Shown piece by piece: positions 36,643 through 43,744 of a DNA stretch of 64,000 nt. This stretch comes from Alphaproteobacteria bacterium 46_93_T64 (lineage in GTDB: Bacteria > Pseudomonadota > Alphaproteobacteria > Sneathiellales > Sneathiellaceae): contig MAAN01000009.1 in NCBI GenBank assembly GCA_002163135.1, forward strand, positions 1 to 64,000, in the 5' to 3' direction. A program made the position numbers and the translations under genes. The notes below the pieces were generated by a model that saw nothing but the letters and a program-made list of their open reading frames with translations, did not search any database and had not been told where the DNA came from. Each line of letters opens with the position of its first letter. Position 1 is the first letter of the stretch.

Positions 36643-37194
36643 TTAATTATTTCCTAGGAAACCTGCTGTCGAAACAACAGTTGCGTAACTCATGGCAAGT
36701 GGTGCCATAAAAGCAGCGTGTACTTCAGGGGCAGATACAATTATACCGTTGAACTCTTGCTCTTTCGCACCGCAGGCATCTTCGACAACCGTCACACTAT
36801 ACCCGAAATCGGCTGCAGCGCGTGCTGTTGCATCAACACACATCTGGCTCATGGCACCGCAGATAATGACATTACTCACATCAGCACTTTTGAGCTCTAC
36901 TTGAAGCGAGGTTCCTTGAAAACTGTTCGGGCGATCTTTTAAGATGACCGGTTCGCCGTCGTTCAGCTTTACTGACGTATGAATTTCTGCACCAACTGTT
37001 CCGGGACGAAAGAACGGCGCCTGATCTGATGGGATTTCATGGCGAATATGGATAATTGTCTCGTTGGAAGAGCGTGCGTTTTCTAGTAATTTTGCGGCAT
37101 TATCTGCTGCTTTTTGCATCTCAAAAACCGGCCAGTTGCCGCCTTCAAAATAGTCGTTCTGAACATCAATGATAATAAGTGCTGTATTGGACAT
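36643..37194 (-). CDS. Isochorismatase-family cysteine hydrolase
   Basis: A 183-residue cytoplasmic hydrolase of the nicotinamidase/isochorismatase fold. The triad can be seen: Asp in IIDVQNDYFEGG, Lys in VILKDRPNSFQGT and Cys in GAMSQMCVDATAR. The exact substrate (an N-carbamoyl amide, nicotinamide or other) cannot be told. The start ATG 37194 was taken because the longer frame runs into the divergent regulator and lacks the family fold. It is divergent from the GlxA-type regulator gene, which probably controls it. Confidence 0.9.
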   Translation of the reverse strand: MSNTALIIIDVQNDYFEGGNWPVFEMQKAADNAAKLLENARSSNETIIHIRHEIPSDQAPFFRPGTVGAEIHTSVKLNDGEPVILKDRPNSFQGTSLQVELKSADVSNVIICGAMSQMCVDATARAAADFGYSVTVVEDACGAKEQEFNGIIVSAPEVHAAFMAPLAMSYATVVSTAGFLGNN

Positions 37195-37253
37195 ATTAAA
37201 TCTCGCTTGTTGAAGTGTGTGTTCAACATGCTCTTCGCTGATCTCAAAAGATA

Positions 37254-37290
37254 TTGGCGTAAATGACAATATATGTGCTATATACGCCAA
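37254..37290. promoter_or_regulatory. Palindrome and direct repeats in the divergent promoter
   Basis: Perfect 8-bp inverted repeat TTGGCGTA (37254-37261) and TACGCCAA (37283-37290). The right arm abuts the regulator start codon. A 12-base direct repeat AAATGACAATAT occurs at 37261 and again 28 bases later, at 37289. This is a likely operator for the adjacent AraC-type regulator. Confidence 0.6.
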
Positions 37291-38235
37291 ATGACAATAT
37301 CCACCTCAGATACATCTATCGCACTTGCCATTGTTGCCTACCCTGGCGTTCAAATGTCAGCGGTTCTGGGTCTTGCCGACCTGCTTTCTATCGCGAGCGA
37401 TTATAGTGTTAAAAATGGAGGCCGTGGTTTCTCGGTGGATGAAATCACAAAAGCAGATATGACGCCCCCTTCTCAACAATATAGTGCGGTTATATTGCCC
37501 CCGAACTTAACAGGAGCCAAAGGGAAGGAAGAAACCGATATACATAAATGGCTATGCGACCAGCATACGGCGGGCTCAATAATGTGCTCTGTTTGCGGCG
37601 GCGCTTTTTGGTTAGGCTACAGTGGTCTACTAAATAGACGGCCCGTCACCACACACTGGTTACTGGATGACGAGTTTCAAACTACTTTTCCCGAGACGCA
37701 GATGCATGCAGAACATTTGTTAATTGATGACAATGACATCGTAACGACCGGCGGCCTTATGGCTTGGCTTGATCTCGGACTGTTCATTATAAACCGTTTC
37801 CTGGGCCCCGAGGTGATGACCCAAACTGCCCGCCACTTGTTAATTGATACAGGCGGACGTGAGCAACGCAATTACAGAAGTTTCAGGCCACCGCTAACTC
37901 ATGGTGATCCTGACATTTTAAACCTTCAACATTGGCTTGAGAAAAATTCTGCTAATGAAATCACGATTAAGGTGATGGCAGAACAAACCAATTTTTCCGA
38001 GAGAACTTTTCTTAGACGTTTCAAGGCAGCAACCGGTTTCACCCCGAACACCTACGTTCAGAATTTGCGTATTGAAAAAGCACGCGGCCTGCTGGAACGG
38101 ACCCGTATCGCTATCACTGACATTGGATGGAAAGTCGGATATCAAGATGCCTCTGCCTTTAGCCGAGTATTCAAATCCACCACCGGCATCGGCGCTGGTG
38201 AATATAGAAAACGGTTCAAAGTTGAACGTATTTAG
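37291..38235 (+). CDS. GlxA-family transcriptional regulator (DJ-1/PfpI plus AraC domains)
   Basis: A 314-residue regulator. The N-terminal two-thirds is a class I glutamine-amidotransferase-like (DJ-1/PfpI) domain, with SIMCSVCGGAFWLGYSGLL containing the nucleophile-elbow-like Cys. The C-terminal part, from about residue 210, has two AraC helix-turn-helix units (ITIKVMAEQTNFSERTFLRR and IAITDIGWKVGYQDASAFSR). The N-terminal domain is thought to sense a metabolite. I start it at ATG 37291; an ATG 18 bases upstream is possible. It is divergent from the isochorismatase-family gene. Confidence 0.9.
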   Translation: MTISTSDTSIALAIVAYPGVQMSAVLGLADLLSIASDYSVKNGGRGFSVDEITKADMTPPSQQYSAVILPPNLTGAKGKEETDIHKWLCDQHTAGSIMCSVCGGAFWLGYSGLLNRRPVTTHWLLDDEFQTTFPETQMHAEHLLIDDNDIVTTGGLMAWLDLGLFIINRFLGPEVMTQTARHLLIDTGGREQRNYRSFRPPLTHGDPDILNLQHWLEKNSANEITIKVMAEQTNFSERTFLRRFKAATGFTPNTYVQNLRIEKARGLLERTRIAITDIGWKVGYQDASAFSRVFKSTTGIGAGEYRKRFKVERI

Positions 38236-38272
38236 TCGTTTTAAAACCTCTATATCAGCTCTTCACCAGCAT

Positions 38273-39565
38273 TTAGGACTGTCCGTCCAACTCCTCGCGA
38301 TACTGTTTCTCAAAATCCTCTTGAATTTGACGAAGCTCACGGATGGCCGCCTGAATATCTGAGCTGTTATGAACACTTACCTCTACATGTTCACCCACGC
38401 GAGTAAGTTGACGACGGCGTGACAGTTTTCCGTCGCGCGCTACATTATTCACTTCAAACACCTCCACCGGGCGAGAGAACCCTTTTAGCGTGACAGTCTC
38501 TGGCGGATTGCAATCGATGGATCCGTTGACTAGGCTATGAGTGAGCTCATCAATCAGGATGGTATCGGGCTTCGCCCGCGCTTCTAGCCGCGCGGCCATA
38601 TTTACGGGACGTCCCAACACCGTATAATCCAGTCGCTGCGCCGAACCGAAGTTTCCCACTGTGCAAAATCCTGTGGCGATACCCATCCTGACATGCAGAC
38701 CACGTGATACCCCGCTCTTCTGCCAATGTTTCTGCATCTCAGCGATCCGAGTCTGCATTTGCAAAGCCATTTCGACACACTTCAGAGCATCCTCGCTCTC
38801 GCCGTTGCTCTCGGGGTCCCCGAAAAAAACCAGCACTGCATCGCCAATAAACTTGTCGATAGTGCCTCCATATTCAATAGCAATGGAGGCCATCTCAGAG
38901 AGATAGGAATTGATGACCGCAGCCAGTCTTTCTGGTTCAAGGCTGTCAGCGATATCGGTAAATTGAACAATATCGGATAGAAAAATGGTCAGGTTTTTCC
39001 GTGCATGGGATCGCTTCTGCGATTGATTGTCCGAGAACACAATATCGTAAATCTGTGGCGACAGATACTGCGCCAACCGGTCAGCAAGACTTTCAAGACG
39101 AGCGCTCTTCTCCTCGATGATCTCGCGATCGCGGTTCTTCTGCTCTATCAAATCTTCGCGTTCCTTACGCAGACGCCATTCATCAGTACGGTCTATAAAC
39201 TGGCCCTGCACCCCTTTGAGATAGGAAAAGTCATCATCCTCAGTGCGCGTAGACAACAAAGAAAACACGTGATCTTCACCGTTAATTTGGATATGGACTT
39301 CTGGAATGAGGACAAAGCCCTTGTCGTTTATATTGGTGATGAATTCCTCAATCTGTGCCTCCGGAACCCCCAATTGTTTCAGGACGTCGGGGAAGTAGAA
39401 ATCTGTAACATTGCCCAAAACCGGAAAAAACTTGAGAAAATTCTCGTTTGTCTTCCGAACTTTCAGGTTTCCGTCGGCGAAATAGGCAGCCGTGATGGCA
39501 TTGCGAAAATTGAAGAAACTGAGATCCACAACTTTATCACTATTGAAGAAATTCTCCAAATTCAT
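38273..39565 (-). CDS. PAS-linked adenylate/guanylate cyclase (class III), soluble
   Basis: A 430-residue protein. Residues about 14-130 form a PAS domain, then a coiled-coil linker (IEQKNRDREIIEEKSARL), and a class III cyclase domain. Catalytic features: metal-binding Asp in TIFLSDIVQFT and again in IDKFIGDAVLVFFGD, with the purine-selecting Lys in DKFIGD, and the later LDYTVLGRPVNMAARLE with transition-state residues. It should make cAMP, or possibly cGMP. There is no membrane segment. The protein immediately upstream duplicates its PAS region at roughly four of five positions. GAGGGT precedes the ATG. Confidence 0.9.
   Translation of the reverse strand: MNLENFFNSDKVVDLSFFNFRNAITAAYFADGNLKVRKTNENFLKFFPVLGNVTDFYFPDVLKQLGVPEAQIEEFITNINDKGFVLIPEVHIQINGEDHVFSLLSTRTEDDDFSYLKGVQGQFIDRTDEWRLRKEREDLIEQKNRDREIIEEKSARLESLADRLAQYLSPQIYDIVFSDNQSQKRSHARKNLTIFLSDIVQFTDIADSLEPERLAAVINSYLSEMASIAIEYGGTIDKFIGDAVLVFFGDPESNGESEDALKCVEMALQMQTRIAEMQKHWQKSGVSRGLHVRMGIATGFCTVGNFGSAQRLDYTVLGRPVNMAARLEARAKPDTILIDELTHSLVNGSIDCNPPETVTLKGFSRPVEVFEVNNVARDGKLSRRRQLTRVGEHVEVSVHNSSDIQAAIRELRQIQEDFEKQYREELDGQS
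39155..39526 (-). repeat. Duplicated PAS-region, copy in full cyclase
   Basis: Codes for 124 residues (DISFF/DLSFF to RRERD/RKERE) that match the copy at 39587-39967 at about 100 of 124 positions, counted by eye. DNA similarity is also evident, for example around the FIDRTDEW segment. Confidence 0.85.
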
Positions 39566-39583
39566 ACTACTACCCTCGTCAGT

Positions 39584-40231
39584 TTATAGTTCATTATCGC
39601 GTTCCCTACGCAGGCGCCACTCATCGGTACGGTCGATGAACTGCCCTTGCACCCCTTTGAGATAAGAGAAGTCTTCGTCTTGAGTGCGCGTTGACAGAAG
39701 AGAAAACACACGTTCCTCGCCCTTGATATTGATATGAATTTCGGGAATAAGGACAAATCCCTTGTCATTGATATTGTCAGTAAATTCCACAATCTGTGCC
39801 TCAGGAACACCCAGTTGTTTGAGGACATCAGGGAAGTAGGAAGCCGCAATATTATCCAGAACCGGAAAAAATTTGAAAAAATTCTCGTTTACTTTCTTAA
39901 CTTTCAGATCCTCATCAGCGAAATAGGCCGCTGTGATGGCATTACGAAAATTAAAAAAACTGATATCTGCAATTTCTTCGTTGTCTCTGCTCCATTGTGC
40001 GCGCTTACCGGTCACCGCTCCCCATGTAGCCACGCAATAGGGCACGCAAAAAGTGAGGAGTATTTTCCAGATCGGCGGCGTGCTACCAGACAAGAGGAGG
40101 TCTCCGTGATTGATAGCAGTCAATACGCTCCCGACCACAAAGGCGATCACGAGTGCCTTTTTCGGTGTGCCGTCACCAAAGATGAGTTGAACGGTAGAGG
40201 GCGGCGTATAATTCTGTTTACTTACAGTCAT
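39584..40231 (-). CDS. Truncated cyclase paralog: two-helix membrane domain plus PAS
   Basis: A 215-residue protein. Two transmembrane helices (about 24-41 and 54-73, with INHGDLLL and FCVPYCVATWGAV) resemble the small NrtS-type nitrate transporter family to my eye. Residues 89-215 then repeat the PAS region of the cyclase next door. The frame stops at RRERDNEL, exactly where the coiled coil and catalytic domain begin. It has no cyclase activity of its own. It could be a remnant of a NrtS-PAS-cyclase gene split by duplication, or a membrane sensor partner for the soluble cyclase. The genes are 18 bases apart. Confidence 0.78.
   Translation of the reverse strand: MTVSKQNYTPPSTVQLIFGDGTPKKALVIAFVVGSVLTAINHGDLLLSGSTPPIWKILLTFCVPYCVATWGAVTGKRAQWSRDNEEIADISFFNFRNAITAAYFADEDLKVKKVNENFFKFFPVLDNIAASYFPDVLKQLGVPEAQIVEFTDNINDKGFVLIPEIHINIKGEERVFSLLSTRTQDEDFSYLKGVQGQFIDRTDEWRLRRERDNEL
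39587..39967 (-). repeat. Duplicated PAS-region, copy in truncated paralog
   Basis: The matching duplicate of 39155-39526, offset by about 441 bases. It ends only three codons beyond the shared RTDEWRLR segment. Confidence 0.85.
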
Positions 40232-40521
40232 TATCGATCCGACTGGTAAATTCTATCAGGCATTGGAACACTCGCCGCTACTGTCCTTTAAAACTAGTTT
40301 AGAGAATAGGAGAATTCTCGCAAGAATACTAGGTATTACTAATTCAGGATGTAACCATTGTATTCGCGAAGTAATAAGGTAGGAAAAATGAGAATAAAAA
40401 GGAGCAAGTGCCGGGTGGTTGGAGAAATTAATTCTTTGTGAAACGATGTGATTTTGTGCAATCGTGCGAATTGTATGGATCACATGAGAAATATCCAATT
40501 GAATAAGCGGGTTTAGGGGAT

Positions 40522-42567
40522 ATGGGAGAGAATTTGCTGCAATTAAAAGCCGTGGGTGTAACCGTTTATGAGGGACCGAATATATTCGCACCCTATCCAG
40601 TTATTCGGTACCGTTTTCAACTGATCGGAGCTGAAAATCATGTATCGCCTAAACTAATGTCAGATTTTACAAAGCTTATTTCGGAACCCGGTCGGGCTAA
40701 AGTTAATGTGTCATTCGAGGATGATTACGTTGCAAGCCAGCCAGAACGAGTATTATTTCAGCTATATTCTGAAAATGTATTAGAGTTACAACGCCAAGCT
40801 GGCGACGAAAAAGATGTTGCGCTAATTCGCCGAGATCCTGAGACCAAAAATTGGGAATGTATCCTACCTTTTTCGATTAAGATCGTTGCTCGTAAAGCTG
40901 CGACGGAATGTTATCTGCTCCTCAATCAAGTTTTAGAAAAGGGATTGGATAGAGACACATTTGCTCTTCTTCAAAAGACCCTTCCTCCAATTCAAATGAG
41001 ACTGCGGAATTTATTTGATACCTATGATTTAGCCGAACCAACGACAGAATTTATCCGCATTGCCAACCGCAGGAAAATTCCGTTCAAACGCCTTCCAGGT
41101 AAAAAACAGGTATTGCATTTCGGATATGGTAAGAATAGACGAAGTTCAAACAGGGTTATTTTGTCAACAGAAAGCCACTTAGCTGCTGAAATCGCCAATA
41201 ATAAAGAACTTACAACCAAGGTTTTGGCGGAGGCAGGGTTACCGGTGGCACGGCAAATCATTGTTCGTAGCGAACAAGGGGCACTAAAAGCTGCAAAGAA
41301 TATTGGCTACCCTGTCGCTATTAAACCTCTTGTAGGCATGATGGGAAATGGTGTCTCCCCGAAAGTTACTGCTGCTGAAGATGTACCAGAAGCTTTTGCG
41401 AATGCGGGTATAAATAACAATCAAGTAATTGTGGAAGAGCATATAATAGGTGAAGATTATCGACTTCAAGTAATCGGCGAAAAATATGCCTTCGGATTGT
41501 TACGGACCCGCGCTCAAGTAATTGGTGACGGAGTAAGTTCGATAGGCGAATTGGCCGAGATTATAAATGACGAGCCTTGGCGCAGAGATCACAGGGGAAA
41601 CCTGATTTACGGACTTAAACAAACAGAGAGTTCACGCCGATGCATGGATAAACAGGGAGCTGACTGGAATACAATTCCTGCTAAAGGGGAAGTGATATTC
41701 CTGCAGGATGTTGCCAATACAAGTCAAGGAGGCGGCTTTCAAGATTTGAAGGGAAACATTCATCCGGCTAACGTTAGGCTTGCCGAGATGGCTGCACGTG
41801 TTGTTGGACTTCAAATAGCCGGCGTTGATTTTCTAACGAACGATATTACGAAACCGTATTGGGAAACTGGCGGGAAAATTTGCGAAGTGAACATCCAGGC
41901 TGGAATAGATGGCATGTCACCCGATCCTGAAAACTCAGGTTTTCATTTTGAACAGGTATTTTCATTGATGTTTCCAGAGGGGACGCGCACTGCTATTCCA
42001 ATGGTTGTCATTTTGGAAGACGGCCCTTCAAAAACTGTTGCGGCCCTGAATGATGTTTTTAAAAGTCAGAATTTGATGGTTGGACGAAAAACGACGACAG
42101 AAGTGAGCATTGGTAACAATTTACTAGTTGACGTGATGGGCAATGCTGCTTCCGAAGCCGTCCTTTGGAACCCAATGATAGATGCAGCTATCATACAAGA
42201 AACCGCAAAGAGCATTGAAGCATACGGATTAGCTTATTCAGTCAGTGAATGTGTAATATTGCCGCGAATGCCATCAAATAATGATCCTGAAACTGTGAAG
42301 AAAATTCTTTCCACTCTCACTCAGACTGCTGTTCAGGCAGTTGTTTATAACACCGATGACAAACAATTATCCGACTGGGTTAGATCTAATGATCAGGAAA
42401 GATATTATCCCGTGTCATTAACAACAATTTCTGAGGTTTTCTGTGATCCTCAATATATTGAGAAAATAATTGGCCGCAAAGAAAAAACCGAACAAATGGC
42501 AATTCTGCTGGCCTTGCGGGCGGCAGAGATAATGGATATCCCACTTAGTGCGAGTTCATTTGACTAA
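40522..42567 (+). CDS. Cyanophycin synthetase-like ATP-grasp protein with degenerate Mur-ligase half
   Basis: A 681-residue protein. Residues 1-170 match the N-terminal region of cyanophycin synthetase, 197-480 its ATP-grasp domain (LHFGYGKNRRSSNRV, GYPVAIKPLVGMMGNGV, EEHIIGEDYRLQVIG, and a metal site near EVNIQAGIDGM). From about 490 the sequence still aligns with the Mur-ligase central domain (KTTTEVSIGNNLLVDVMG, WNPMIDAAIIQETAKS), but the P-loop expected as GTNGKTT is LEDGPSKT, and the C-terminal ligase part is missing. Normal cyanophycin synthetase has about 870 residues. The protein should have one active ligase site at most. No cyanophycinase is nearby. Product unknown; a shorter peptide is possible. 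Confidence 0.85.
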   Translation: MGENLLQLKAVGVTVYEGPNIFAPYPVIRYRFQLIGAENHVSPKLMSDFTKLISEPGRAKVNVSFEDDYVASQPERVLFQLYSENVLELQRQAGDEKDVALIRRDPETKNWECILPFSIKIVARKAATECYLLLNQVLEKGLDRDTFALLQKTLPPIQMRLRNLFDTYDLAEPTTEFIRIANRRKIPFKRLPGKKQVLHFGYGKNRRSSNRVILSTESHLAAEIANNKELTTKVLAEAGLPVARQIIVRSEQGALKAAKNIGYPVAIKPLVGMMGNGVSPKVTAAEDVPEAFANAGINNNQVIVEEHIIGEDYRLQVIGEKYAFGLLRTRAQVIGDGVSSIGELAEIINDEPWRRDHRGNLIYGLKQTESSRRCMDKQGADWNTIPAKGEVIFLQDVANTSQGGGFQDLKGNIHPANVRLAEMAARVVGLQIAGVDFLTNDITKPYWETGGKICEVNIQAGIDGMSPDPENSGFHFEQVFSLMFPEGTRTAIPMVVILEDGPSKTVAALNDVFKSQNLMVGRKTTTEVSIGNNLLVDVMGNAASEAVLWNPMIDAAIIQETAKSIEAYGLAYSVSECVILPRMPSNNDPETVKKILSTLTQTAVQAVVYNTDDKQLSDWVRSNDQERYYPVSLTTISEVFCDPQYIEKIIGRKEKTEQMAILLALRAAEIMDIPLSASSFD

Positions 42568-42751
42568 TACTTCAGATCAGGGTCAATTCAAATAAATCGG
42601 CAACCAGCTCTGCTCACGGGTCCGCTTGTTGCGATTATTTTAATACTTTGCTAATATACAAACACCTTCTAGAACCTAATAGATTATTTCGTCCTCGTAA
42701 TGACAAGAAACTACGGCCTGCTGACGGAGTATTCGGAATAGAGGAACAATC

Positions 42752-43741
42752 ATGTTGTTACGACCTATTCGATATTTGATTTACCTGCTTGCCGCTCTAT
42801 CACTATTTGCATCTAGTTCGGCCCTAGCAGCATCGGGTAAACTGGTCCTTTATACCTCTCAACTGCCGGAAGATGCAGAACGTACTATTCAGGCATTTTC
42901 AAAACATTCTCCCGACATCCAGGTCTCTTGGCTGCGTAATGGCACCAGTAAAGTGATGTCACTACTGCAAGAGGAAATAGCTCTGGGAGATCCAAAACCG
43001 GATGTCATTCTGATCGCTGATAGCATGAACATGCAATGGCTCAAGCAACGAGGCCACCTATGGGCCTATACAGAGGCTCCCGTTAAAGGATTTCCGGATT
43101 CAATCGTCGACCCTGACTGGACCTATTTTGGCACGAAGTTCATCACAACGTTAATTGCTTATCATACCAGTGCTGCAAAACCGGTCGCCTGGTCGGATCT
43201 TCTACGGAGCCCGGCACGGGATCAGATTATTATGCCCAATCCACGCTATTCAGGTGGTGCGACAATTCACCTTGGCACGTTATCGATGGCTCCCGATTTG
43301 GGGTGGTCGTTTTTTGAAAAACTGGCCAACAATGGCGGTATAGCGGTACGTGGTAACGGTAATGCCATAAAGTCTGTCGTGCAGGGTGACAAGCAGTATG
43401 CCATTGTTGTTGATTTCCTTGCGCGAAATTACAAACGTAAAGGTGCCCCCATTGACTATGTTTTCCCGCGTGAAGGCGTCAGCGCAATTACCGAACCTAT
43501 AGCCATCCTGAAAACGGCAAAAAACAAGGAAGCAGCGATGGCGTTCGTAGATTTCATCTTATCAGATGAAGGCCAGCAACTAGTCTCCCTTCAGGGCATG
43601 ATACCGGCAAAGAACGGTATATCGCCGCCAGCAGGCTTTCCCAGTATCAGTAAGATAAAAGTTATTCCCAGTAATATTCCCCAGATACTAAAAATCGACG
43701 ACCGAAACAAAGAACGATTTGCTGATTTATTTGGTGGGTAG
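42752..43741 (+). CDS. Periplasmic binding protein, ferric-iron type, paired with a sensor kinase
   Basis: A 329-residue extracellular solute-binding protein of the FbpA/AfuA-like family. A signal peptide (hydrophobic LIYLLAALSLFASSS, cleavage after ALA-AS) precedes LVLYTSQLPEDAERTIQAF. NPRYSGGATIHLGTL and ISTEP-like AITEPIAILKTAKNKEAAMAF are family features. GAGGAAC precedes ATG 42752. There are no permease or ATPase genes beside it; three bases later the hybrid kinase begins. It therefore more likely presents a ligand to the kinase than feeds a transporter. Confidence 0.88.
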   Translation: MLLRPIRYLIYLLAALSLFASSSALAASGKLVLYTSQLPEDAERTIQAFSKHSPDIQVSWLRNGTSKVMSLLQEEIALGDPKPDVILIADSMNMQWLKQRGHLWAYTEAPVKGFPDSIVDPDWTYFGTKFITTLIAYHTSAAKPVAWSDLLRSPARDQIIMPNPRYSGGATIHLGTLSMAPDLGWSFFEKLANNGGIAVRGNGNAIKSVVQGDKQYAIVVDFLARNYKRKGAPIDYVFPREGVSAITEPIAILKTAKNKEAAMAFVDFILSDEGQQLVSLQGMIPAKNGISPPAGFPSISKIKVIPSNIPQILKIDDRNKERFADLFGG

Positions 43742-43744
43742 AGA

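Noticed and set aside
40256-40591. Open frame of 111 codons on the minus strand upstream of the cyanophycin synthetase-like gene
   Set aside because: It overlaps the start of a well-supported gene, has no ribosome site, and its translation resembles no family.
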